DNA of 64,000 nt from Mercenaria mercenaria. Taxonomy: Eukaryota; Mollusca; Bivalvia; Venerida; Veneridae. This document shows positions 23,076 through 32,866 of the stretch, in pieces (within the stretch, counting starts at the first letter, position 1; every line of letters begins with the position of its first letter). Position numbers and translations under genes: made by a program. The notes under the pieces are model-generated. The model was not told the DNA's origin. It was given only the letters and a program-made list of their open reading frames with translations, and did no database searches. The stretch is taken from assembly GCF_021730395.1 (NCBI RefSeq), contig NC_069362.1:44286501-44350500 (forward strand), in the 5' to 3' direction.

Positions 23076-24327
23076 TATTATATATTTATACATTTTGCAA
23101 GGACTTAAAGTAATAAAGTTTTGACGTCGATGTCGTTTATAGTATATGTGACGTTAGTCAAATTGAGTTGTTTAATATATAGAAAAAGAAAGCAGAATGT
23201 TTATTGTTTGGACAGAAAAAAGATAACATGTGATAAAATAAGCACTAAATTTTGTAATTTCAATTGCACTATTCCTCCAGGTTTTCTATATAAACAGTGG
23301 TAAATCACAATTTGGACATGTAATGACTTATCAAAACTGAATTCATAAAATGATCGATTTCTTGATAAAATCATTTTTTATTTTCATTTATTATCGTGTC
23401 GTATAAAAGAATGAAAGAAATAAAACAAAGAGTCGTTAGCATACTCGTTTTATTTAGAAGCGTTGTTTCTTTTCACACGCATGTGGTAGTAACCACTTTT
23501 GTAATATATATACATGTACACAATTCAAATTGCGGAAAAACAATCTTATTCTATCTTTAGTGATATATTCCTATATTCTTTGTAAGTCTCTATACACAAA
23601 TTCATTTTTAAAAATAAACAAAAATCAGATTATTGGCCGTCAGAAGCGTTGTATACGAAAAAGTAGTATTTTAGAAAAACACAGAATTAAAAAATTTGCT
23701 GAGAACTTATCTATATCTAAACCAGTTAATTTTTATATGATTCTATAAAGGAACCTCAACGCTTCGATATATGTAAAAGAACGAGTAAATATTTATGGCA
23801 ATGAATAATGTAATTGTTCAATATTACGTGCTATAAATGGTCGAATATCTAATTGCACATGTTTTTTTCTGTTTTCCTATGTGCCACGAAAAAAAAAACT
23901 ATTTTAATTTTGGCAATACAGAAAATATTAATTTCTGTCAATTTGGTTTTTCAAAGTGTCATTGAAATCCTAAACTTTAGTATGAAAACTTGATCAAAAC
24001 TGAATATAATATTATCAAGCTGAGTGTTAATATCATAATGTTTAATGTAACACATAGAACACAAACAAAACAACAACAACATAATCGGTTGATCCACTAT
24101 GTAGCAACATGATCATGTTTAACCGCCTGGTAATTCACGAGTTAAGATGTGTGAATGACTATTTGGAATAACCACGTTAATAACTTTTCTGCTAGTGACA
24201 AAATCAAACCATGCTGAATTTACACTACGTAAAACCAATGATTACACATTGAAAAATACTAGTAGACCGTTTTATCTCCGATTTGTACAATAAAGTACTG
24301 TTCTTGACAAGAAATATTCGTACTGAA
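23076..24327. other. AT-rich spacer, no feature seen
   Basis: Short open frames only. No terminal inverted repeat for the adjoining transposase could be recognised here. Confidence 0.45.
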
Positions 24328-24846
24328 TTACACTGCCTCTGCGTAGTCTACACCTGGTCCAATGTTCAGTTCCTTCATGTTCTGTCTATATTCTTGTGTT
24401 TTGATTAAATCAGAGAAATAATTGAAACTTAAGCCTTCAGACCGTTCTCCAAACAGTTTATTTGGTACGTCACCAGTAGCTTTACCGTTCATTTCTATGC
24501 AGACAAGAGCCACTTTGTAGATATGGTCTATATAGCGGTTGCAAAGCTCGACAGTCATTGTCCCGTACCAGAAGTCCACTATGGCATCTATAAGATCATC
24601 CTTGGTTCGTGGCTCGGCTTTGGCAACGGAACGCTTAAGCTGATTCCAAACCATATCTATCGGATTCAAGTCTGGACTTTCTGTTAAAATACAAATAATA
24701 CTCGAAGGAGTACTTTACAATACATACACGTGCACGTGTCATAGTTTGCAACTATTTGACATTATCATCAACTAAACCACGTGAAACACGCATCATACCT
24801 TATATGCAAAGGAATATTTTTTATTACTATTACTTATCAAGAAAGG

Positions 24847-25401
24847 CAGTGGCTAGAGAACCGGAATCGGTTTCATAGACAGTGAACTTATTCGTTCGAT
24901 TTTATAAAAGGCAGTGGCTACGATTACGGTACCGTTATCCTAGCTTCCGGTTCTAGGATTACTGAATTCCGCATTTCAAGACAACCCTGGGAGGATAGGC
25001 TAGAATTATGGAAGTATTTAAGAGGCATCAGATATATTTGATACCTCTTACATGCTTCCGTAATCCTAGCCAATTCTCAAAGGGTTGTCTAGGCATACGG
25101 AACTTTCGTAATCCTAGAACTGGATGCTAGGATACCGATGTTATCATGTCATTGTATTTATCTGCGTTTACTCTGTCTCCAAAAGTTTACTTGCCGGACG
25201 GGCCTCCGCCATACTGGAATGGTAGAATTAATTAAGATAATAACATGCATTGACTTATCAAAGGAAACAAAGTAAATTTCGGTAGTTTTATGCATAGAAA
25301 TAAAATTCCGGTTACCTAGCCTATGCACGATGCTTTGGCTAGATAACCGGTTCCGAAAGAATTTGCTGTCTAAGGAACCGATTTCGGTTCTCTAGCCACT
25401 G
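24847..25401. mobile_element. TIR element (CAGTGGCTAGAGAACCG ends) in the transposase intron
   Basis: The left end CAGTGGCTAGAGAACCGG and the right end (complement) CAGTGGCTAGAGAACCGAAA match for about 37 bp with few mismatches. Inside, 24910-25150 is itself an imperfect palindrome (TATCCTAGCTTCCGG facing its complement; centre near 25040), and GGCAGTGGCTA recurs at 24910. It looks like one copy nested in another. No target duplication is evident and there is no coding region. Confidence 0.65.
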
Positions 25402-25553
25402 TCAACAATATACGCTAGACAGTTTCGAACACAATATCTTATGAATAGTTAATAGAGCCGCGCCATGTGAAAACCAACATGGTGGATTTGCGACCAGCAT
25501 CCGCGCAGTCTGGTCAAGATCCACGCTGTTCTCTTTCGGAGCCTGTTGCAATT

Positions 25554-25820
25554 GGAGGACGGATGTTTTGGCCACGGACGTTTTGGCCCGGACGTTTCGG
25601 CCTAGGATCTTTCGGCCTAGGACGTTTTGGCCAAGAAAATTGTTGAGATAGGATGTTTTGGCCAAATTTTTTTTTTTTTTAAATATGCGAATTATGATTT
25701 TGATATTAATATTTTATCATCTGTTATAGTATAATTGATCATTTTTTAAAGAAAAATTGTGATTGTGATATTTTCACACACACACACACACCACGCACAC
25801 ACACACACACACACACACAT

Positions 25821-25913
<93 letters not shown>

Positions 25914-26165
25914 AAGATTATAAAAATAAAAGTAAAAATGCCATGAGTTGGTTTTATTATCAGTTTAATTTGTTCAATTATAATGTAACATTTTTAGAAT
26001 AATCTCCAGATAATATTTTGCATTCTATGGAACCAAAATTTATTTTTGGCCAAAACGTCCTACCCGCAAAAAATGCCTGGCCAAAACGTCCTAGGCCGAA
26101 AGATCCTAGGCCAAAACGTCCGGGCCAAAACGTCCGCTGGCCAAAACGTCCTACATCCTTAACCC
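25554..26165. mobile_element. 612-bp TIR element with GGACGTTTTGGCC repeats
   Basis: Both ends carry several inverted copies of GGACGTTTTGGCC-type words over about 85 bp. (G)TTGCAATT occurs at 25545-25553 and 26166-26174, an 8- or 9-bp target duplication in the host MITE. That length suggests a hAT-like or MULE-like family. The middle has a long CA/TA microsatellite and no coding region. Confidence 0.8.
25775..25911. repeat. (CA)n-(TA)n compound microsatellite
   Basis: CA dinucleotides run from about 25775 to 25841 with one interruption, then TA/AT dinucleotides to 25911. It lies inside the 612-bp TIR element. Confidence 0.95.
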
Positions 26166-26261
26166 GTTGCAATTAGAGAAACAATTGACGAACAGCATGG
26201 ATCCAAACCAAACTTGGTGGATACGCAGTCTGGTCTGGATCCATGCTGGTCGCAAAGGGGT

Positions 26262-26335
26262 CCTGCAATATACCACTAAGGACCACTAAGGACCGCAATC
26301 GACCACTAAGGAAGCACTAAGGACCACTAAGGGGT
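26262..26335. repeat. Short tandem CCACTAAGGA repeat
   Basis: CCACTAAGGA or close variants occur five times between 26272 and 26332, at the broken right end of MITE copy 3. Five tight, little-diverged copies suggest recent slippage. Confidence 0.6.
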
Positions 26336-26623
26336 GACTTAGGGTACAATAAAATTTCCCTTGCTAATCTTAATTAAAACCTGCCATAAAAAGGAAACAA
26401 TACTGTAAGACACTGAATCATTGAAGAAAAAGAATTGCAAATGCATAGGATAGAAAATGGTTTTAAGATAATGATGTATATTGATATAATGTACCTTAAC
26501 AAATTCGATCATATGCTATAAAATCTGGAAAGTAGATCCCTCGGAAGCACCGAGAACAAGGAAAGCAGTGAAAATTGCACACTCGGTTTGATTGAGTCTG
26601 TTCATGAGCAGTAAATTGGAAAA

Positions 26624-26690
26624 TGCAACATGTTGGATTTCTCATGGACCGAAATGCAACATGTTGGATTTCTCATGGACCGGCTCAACA
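26624..26690. repeat. Duplicated terminal fragment of the GGATCC MITE
   Basis: AAATGCAACATGTTGGATTT followed by CTCATGGACCG occurs twice in tandem. It resembles the right terminus of the GGATCC MITE (ATGTTGGTTTTCTCATGGC), and the second copy ends in GGCTCA as that element does. Confidence 0.55.
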
Positions 26691-27513
26691 GATGAAAGCA
26701 TCGTTACTAATTGACTGAGAATTCATAACTCCTATAATGATTGCAATTTTTGGTGCAATAATACATGATTGTATATCTATATGTTTAATTAAGATCTTTT
26801 AGTTTTAACTATATATGCTGAAATATACTATACTGTTTGTATATAAGTTATACATGTGACACTCTAATAAACAATAGAACTGAAACTGATTTATATAAAA
26901 AGACACAATTACCAGAATGCCAAACATTCCACCAGTTTATACCATTGTCTCGCATGAATTTATGTGACAGCTTGGAACGATGTTTTGGGTCGTTATCTTG
27001 TTGAAATCTGTGTCCGTCTGGATAAACTGCACGTAGTATCCTTCAATGTACTCTCCCATAATACTCTCAAATATGCAAATTTTTGTCGGACCTCTCCTGC
27101 TGATTCCGGCCCAAACATGAACTTTAAGCGGATGTTTTGGTTTAGGCAAGGTGTGGTTGCGCGTGCCCTTTAGCCTGTAACAGGTTGTTTTATTATTATG
27201 AAGTTGAATGCTACTTTCGTCCGTGAAAATAATATCACTCATGTCGTCATTTTCCTGAACTAAGGCGTTACAGAAATCCACCCTGGGCTGAGTGTTTGGT
27301 CCTCTTACCATTTGTGCGTAACGTGGACTGTCACTTGTATATCCTGATGCGCGAATTAAATTTTTTGTTATACTTAAACTGAACTCGGCACCGTCATCTA
27401 TAAGCTGTCTATGTAAATCTCTGCTAGACTGGTTCACATTCAAACTTAATGATTTTCTTACGATATCAACATCCCTTTGACACAATTTTACACAAACATT
27501 AGGCTTCTTAATA

Positions 27514-27731
27514 CCCCAGTCACACATACGGCGCGGAAAGCTACGTCTAGCCACGGATAAAAACGTAGTAATCCGTATCGACCCGTATTGAAACGTACCT
27601 GAGACGTACATTAATGTAGTAAGCCGTATCAATTCGTAGCAAGTCGTACGGCTCAGGTACGGATCGATACGGGTTACTACGTTTCTATCCGTAGCTCGAC
27701 GTAGCTATTTGCGCCGTATGTGTGACTGTGG
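27514..27731. mobile_element. 218-bp MITE inside the transposase coding region
   Basis: The ends CCCCAGTCACACATACGGCG (left) and CCACAGTCACACATACGGCG (right, complement) match over about 70 bp with some mismatches. TA is duplicated at 27512-27513 and 27732-27733. Deleting the MITE plus one TA restores the reading frame of the host transposase, so the boundaries are secure. TA duplication fits the Tc1/mariner group of MITEs. Confidence 0.9.
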
Positions 27732-27931
27732 TATAACACTTCATGACTTCTTCAGGATTGAAATATCCGATATCGAACTGATTTATCCAGTATGAAACAA
27801 CATACCTAGGTACGGAAAGACCTTTAGCACTAAGAATTTTCACAATGCTCTTAATCCTTTTACCAGATTTGTGTAAATTAAAAATGTCTAATTTAACTGT
27901 ATGTGCTACTTTTCTCATTTTATTGCATGTA

Positions 27932-28242
27932 ACAATGTCCGTAGTAATACGCGTGCTATCACAGAAAATAAAATTTTAAGGATGAATGTTATGTGTGACA
28001 ATGGGGTATATATACATGAACGTCAGAACAGATTTCAGAGACCGACGTGTCAATTATTTTATGAAGCCAGTCTAATAAACATACTGACACTACACAATGT
28101 CCGTATTTAAACGTGTGCTATGACAGCAAATATATTTTTAAGGATGATTATTATGTGTGACAGTGGGGTATGTTTACATGTACGTCCGAACGTATTTTAG
28201 AGACAGTCGTGTCAAATTATCAAATAAACATACTGACACTAG
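27932..28242. repeat. Two-copy tandem duplication, about 150-160 bp
   Basis: 27932-28093 and 28094-28242 share ACAATGTCCGTA, CGTGCTAT-ACAG, TTTTAAGGATGA, TTATGTGTGACA, GGGGTAT and AATAAACATACTGACACTA in the same order, with about 20% differences. It lies just upstream of the transposase start, where a promoter or terminal repeat would be expected. Confidence 0.75.
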
Positions 28243-28791
28243 ATTATAACACGTATCCTTACCTAATTTACATAGATTCACACTTGATGACAGTAATTAT
28301 GAGCAATACTCGTATGTACAAGATAATGTGAAATCGCTTACCCAAGATTTTTTGGATCCAACGAAATACACTATAATATTCATTTATGAAATTTCACCTC
28401 CAGGCAAGAAATAAAACCTGTTAAACAACTAGATATTAAGTTATAGCCTACAAATATATTTTACTGAAATAAAAAAAGATTCCAATATTGGTTAAACTTC
28501 AAGAAAACTGTATTTCTACTCTGTCATAGAATGCATAAATGACACTGAAAATGATAAAGCTAGTGAAAATTAAAGTTACATAACTGGTAGTGTAAAATGT
28601 CTGCATTATTTCAACCGCCTTTGTACGCTTTGAAAGACTATTTTTGCATAAAATGTGCAGTCTAGTCCCAAGTAAATCTACCGTAGACTTTCATGAATAA
28701 AAAAAAAACAACCGTGCGGTACGTGATACATGTAGGCTACTTCATCAGATTTATTTTTTGTATGTTAACAAGGTATTATTTTTCCCAATAG
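28243..28791. other. Spacer upstream of the coiled-coil gene exons, no feature seen
   Basis: AT-rich. No further 5' exon of the following gene could be supported, although a TTTTTCCCAATAG acceptor stands at its right end. Confidence 0.45.
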
Positions 28792-30363
28792 ATTAAAGTA
28801 GATGAAAACTATGACGTTCAGTGGGGTTCCAAGGACGATGTTGACTTGGCGGTTGTGTTGGCCTCCGGGACAGAGAAGGAGATGAGAACCCAGTTAAAGT
28901 CCGCCACGGACTCTTCTTCTACATCTACCTTAGCAATGTCTATAAAGAGGCCTAGAAAAAAACCTGAGAAGGTAATTGCCTGACGGAAATAATATATTAC
29001 TTCCTTGTTTACCCACTAGATTTGCTTGAATAGTTATTTTTGGGACTTTTTATCGAAAGTATATTGCTGGCAATATATTATATAAACAGTTTGCCAAGAT
29101 TGTTTTTGTTTTAAACTCTAAGAAAGAATTAAGAAAGAATCCCCTGATGAAACCAAAACTTTACAGCTGGGTTACTTTTAATTGAGTAAAATCATTTTAA
29201 ACTTTCCCCATAATATTCAAAATTACAATGTTTAGTCAGTGATACATAGTGTGTTGCATTAATGACTTGAAAATAGATGTCACGCACAGCGACGTCATAC
29301 TGCTTTCTTGACGTTCTAAACGTCACGTCTCAAAATACCTCCAGTGTATACCTTACTGTAATACCATTGTAACTCTCGAAATGGTAAAGATATTTACTTT
29401 AAGTTTTCTAGAACTATTACTTATAAGTAACAACATTGCAGTAAATTATCAGATAATTATATAATCAGCATTTATGATGTCGTAACAGCAAAAATAGAAA
29501 TAAAATTTTGATTTCTTTAACTTTCATTTATTTTAGACTGCAAGTGGAAACCCAATGGCGAAAGTCATCAGAGTGGCATCGCCACCAGGGTTTTATCCGT
29601 CAGTTTCGGCAGAGATTACAAATCAGACTGTAACTATCGCAACAACAAGCAGTTCTGTTAGACCTGTTACACGTTCTACTACAAGTTTCACCACTAGCGC
29701 ACTCACAACCACGCCTTCCACCATCATACTTACAACATCTGCTGCACCTACCACAACCAGTTCTACCACACCTGCAACAACACCGGCAGCGCACTACAAC
29801 ACTGAGCCAGCCACACCAGTCACAACAACAGTCACGCACTACAACACTGAGTCAAACACAACCAGTTCTACCACACCTGCAACAACACCGGCAGCGTACT
29901 ACAACACTGAGTCAGCCACACCAGTCACAACAACCGTCACCCACTACAACACTGAGTCAGCCACACCAGTCACAACAACAGTCACGCACTCCAACACTGA
30001 TTCAGCACAAGCACAACATCTGCCACGCCTGCAGCAACAACTTCCACGCTTTCAGCAGTCGCTCCGTCAACACCAGTCACAACAGCATCAAGTCCGTCCA
30101 CACCGAGAACGGACTTCATTTTCCGCACAGGTCGACCATCACAGACGCGGCCAATGCAGTCACAGCTAAATGCGTTAGAAGCTCATGTCAGAACATTAAC
30201 GCGAGACGTCGAGAAGTTGCGTCGTCAAGGCGAAGCAAGAGACAAAAGACAGCAGGCTATCATCGATAACCAGCGGAAAACGCACCAGCTGCTTGAATGC
30301 CTTATTACGAATATGGAATCTAGCAAACAACACAGCATTCAGACCAGTGCCCCTACAGATTAA
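28792..30363 (+). CDS. Unrecognised Thr-rich protein with C-terminal coiled coil (3' exons; frame change)
   Basis: Two terminal exons are inferred. Exon 28792-28971 (acceptor CCCAATAG, donor GTAATT) reads IKVDENYDVQWGSKDDVDLA, then a Ser-rich stretch and a basic patch RPRKKPEK. Exon 2 starts at 29537 after TTTATTTTAG and is in phase: TASGNPMAKVIRVASPPGFY. A Ser/Thr-rich region follows, with about four 15-residue repeats of the THYNTESATPVTTTV type (29780-29990). The open frame then runs into a Gln/Arg-rich sequence and stops at 30169. A different frame carries the Thr-rich character on (STSTTSATPAATTS) and ends in a charged heptad-like segment (LEAHVRTLTRDVEKLRRQGE) to a stop at 30361-30363. 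One indel near 30000 would explain this, either in the allele or as a sequencing error in the repeat. No family recognised; upstream exons not found. The segment 28783-28971 is much less AT-rich than its flanks, as expected for an exon. Confidence 0.6.
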
Positions 30364-30829
30364 CAAAGATCAGGCCAAGTTTAAACTAACATTTATTTTA
30401 ACTCTCTTCGCATAAAGTACTCCACGTGTTCTGTGCGGAGAAGTTGTTGCTTATTGTTTGTAGTTTTTAAAACAAAACCTGAACATAAAGGTTTAATTAT
30501 TATTTTTTCGTTAGTACTTTTGATATTGTAATTGTTGTTGCTGTTGTCAGTTTCTTCAAAGATCATTTTGTGTAAAATAACATTCCTAAGCCTAATCGTT
30601 TTTAAAAATAAAATTATGTTTTAAATGCCTCAGAATAGTGATATTTGATATAAACTGCGGTTTCAAATCATAGCTGAATTTGCAATGTCTCTACTTTACT
30701 TAAACATGAGATGTCGAGAGGACCTTAAAGCTCAACAATAAAGCTTGTACATTAAAATGTTAAAATAATGAATACATAGACATAAAGGGGCAGCAAGTGT
30801 GAGCTACAGAACTTTCTCCTCTTACGATG
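30364..30829. other. Probable 3' UTR and spacer
   Basis: It follows the coiled-coil gene's stop and contains AATAAA at about 30607 and 30738. Nothing else is recognised. Confidence 0.4.
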
Positions 30830-31195
30830 CTTAATGAGATGACAGATGATTGTATTTTTTTCTGCTAAGTTGAAAAAGGGACGTAGTTTTGTGAAGAAAA
30901 GGAAAACAGAGTTATGGGACATGTGTATTGCATGTCATATCATCACAGTGAGCAAGTGCGTAAAGTTTCATTCCATCCACACGAGTGGTTACTGAGTTTA
31001 CATACAAAACATCATCAAAAATTGTGAAGTCGTAAAAAGGGGCATAACTTTATAACACTGTAGAACAGAGTTACGAAACCTGCACAATACATATCATATC
31101 ATCACAGTGAACAAGTGTGTGATGTATTAGATGGTATTGAGATATCAGCTAACATACAAAACTTAACTAAATCGGGAAGCCGACGCAGACGAAGA

Positions 31196-32523
31196 TGCCG
31201 GTGTAATGAAGTATTTCGACCCCCATAGAATAACGACCCCCCGCCCCGGTCATTATTCTATAGAAAATGTGACTCCTTTCCTGTAAAATATTGACTCCCC
31301 TTATAAAAAACTGACTCCCTTTGAAAACTCTATAGAATAACGACCCCCCGGTCATTATTCTATAGAAAAACTGACCCCTCCCAGTAAAATACTGACTCCC
31401 TAAAGATGACTCCCTTCGAATCTCATAGAATAACGACCCCGGTTATTAATCTATAGAAAAAGTGACTCCTTCCATGTAAAATACTCACTGCCGAAATTAC
31501 TACATTCGAACTCTCATACAATATCGATTCCCGGACATTATTCTATTTAAAAAAGTTACTCTACTAACGGACACTTTTACTAGATCTACAACTCTAATAC
31601 CCTCCATTGCCAATAGTTAACTTTTGATTGTACTACTACTACTGGTGCCGCTACTTCTATTGCTATTACTACATGTACTTCTTCTTCTACTAATACTACT
31701 ACTACTACTTCTACTACTACTACTACAACTGCTACTACTGATACTACTATACCTGCTTCCACTAATACGTCTTGTACATCTACCTCTTCTTCTCCTGCTG
31801 CTGTTGTTGCTGTCACTTGTTCCCCTTCTGCTGCTGCTGCTGCTGCTGCTGCCACTGCCACTGCCACTACCACTACTACTACCACTACTACTAACTACTA
31901 CTACTACTACTAGTAGTACTACTACTACTACTTTCTATTGTTGCCGCTACCGTACTTTACTGCCACTGCTAAGTATTGCAACTTCTATTAATACTAAGTT
32001 CTATGCTAGCAGTTTCTTGTGCAGTTTTCTTCTGAAGAATTACTTCATACTGAAGTTTGCAGGGATTATTGACACTGGTGTGTTTTGTGAACGTATTGTG
32101 AATTGTTATTTTCCTGAAAAAAAATGTATACACCAAGATACAGCGTCTAGAAATAGAATCCCTTTTCCCGTTGCGGAATGCTCTGATTTCTGTGTCAAGT
32201 GATGGTATCTGGGGCTAATGGTCAAACGGAAGGGCGGACGGACGGACGGACAAATCTATATGCCCCCTCCCCCGAGTGGGGGCATAAAATGCAGCAATTA
32301 GGCCTTAGATACATGAGTTATCACTAAATTTGACCAAATGACCGGGGGTCGTTTTTTTATGGGAGTCAATATTCTTCGTGAGGTTCAGTTTACTTCACGT
32401 GGAGGAGTCATAGTACTATGATCTGGAGGTCTTAATACTATGACCGGGGGGTCACTTTTTCTATAGAATAATGACCGGGGGGTCATTATTCTATGGGGGT
32501 CGATATACTTCATTACACCGGCA
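31196..32523. mobile_element. 1.3-kb TIR element carrying a CTA/CTG microsatellite
   Basis: Left TGCCGGTGTAATGAAGTAT with CGACCCCCATAGAATA faces right CTATGGGGGTCG with ACTTCATTACACCGGCA. Subterminal GACCCCCCGGTCATTATTCT words recur in both orientations on each side. A pearl-type tail (GACGGACGGACGGAC with CCCCCTCCCCCGAGTGGGGG) lies inside at 32229-32284. The element splits pearl element F. A target duplication could not be fixed. Confidence 0.75.
31640..31935. repeat. Degenerate CTA/CTG/CTT trinucleotide microsatellite
   Basis: About 300 bp of pyrimidine-rich trinucleotides (CTACTACTA, CTGCTGCTG, CTTCTTCT). It opens long frames on both strands (poly-Leu on plus, Val/Ala-rich on minus) that are not genes. 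Confidence 0.95.
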
Positions 32524-32866
32524 CCGACGCATGGGTGAGTGCAATAACTCTGCATATTCTTTAAATAGTCAAGCTAAACAACAATGCGTATTTGTTAAGT
32601 ATCAGACTCGTATGTCAAGACTAGAAATAAATACATAGTTAACTTGATGGGTCGATATGTCATATGATCTAAAATATTTGTCTTATTCGACTGCTACTAG
32701 GAAGTTGTCTTATTGTGATATGCAAAATATCACCTCTCTTGTAAATTATGCAAAGATCTCATATTAAAGTTAGTTTGATAAGCCTGAGCTGAGCGCGAGG
32801 ATCAGTTTCTATTTTTGTACAGTGTCCTATAAAAGAACATTGAGGAAGTTAAAGCAAAACATCAAA

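Larger units (their letters stand above)
25455..26256. mobile_element. GGATCC palindromic MITE, copy 3, interrupted
   Basis: The left end GAGCCGCGCCATG is at 25455, and the first arm runs to TTGCAATT at 25553. The second arm resumes at 26166 (TTGCAATTAGAGAAAC) and ends near CATGCTGGTCGCAAA at 26256. The final GGCTC end is missing. A 612-bp TIR element sits between the arms. Confidence 0.75.
24328..27918 (-). pseudogene. Tc1/mariner-like transposase gene, intron-split and decayed
   Basis: On the minus strand, ATG 27918 (context AAAATGA) opens an HTH-like N-terminus. A 218-bp MITE (27514-27731) interrupts it; removing it with one TA copy gives in-frame MKCYIKKPNV. The DDE part follows: IIFTDESSIQLH (first Asp), KVHVWAGIS, then after a frame break near 27020 (1 or 4 bases) RFQQDNDPKHRSKL (second Asp). 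It then reads INWWNVWHS to a GTAATT donor at 26912. A TTTTAACAG acceptor at 24681 resumes with ESPDLNPIDMVWNQLK (third acidic residue, Asp rather than Glu). Splicing this 2232-bp intron exactly rebuilds the family's SPDLNPIE-type motif. The C-terminus runs to a stop at 24328-24330 and is longer than usual for Tc1 (about 60 extra residues). By my count the triad is DD35D. Terminal inverted repeats were not found. The frame break and MITE show it is inactive; an ancestral domesticated gene is possible. Confidence 0.8.
30830..32583 (+). mobile_element. Pearl-like element F, interrupted by a TIR element
   Basis: Two diverged tandem units of about 150 bp lie at 30880-31165 (GAGTTATGGGACATG / GAGTTACGAAACCTG; CATATCATCACAGTGA; AACATACAAAAC). 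An AAGCCGACGCAGACG run follows. After the inserted element, CCGACGC, GTGAGTGCAATAACTCTGC and AATAGTCAAGCTAAA complete a typical pearl 3' end at 32583. The left boundary is uncertain. Confidence 0.6.

Noticed and set aside
24328-24669. A separate small gene
   Set aside because: It is the last exon of the transposase: SPDLNPID is the end of the DDE domain and an acceptor AG stands just upstream.
31586-32202. Long open frames (poly-Leu on plus, Val/Ala-rich on minus)
   Set aside because: They come from the CTA/CTG trinucleotide microsatellite; no start context, splice signals or domain.
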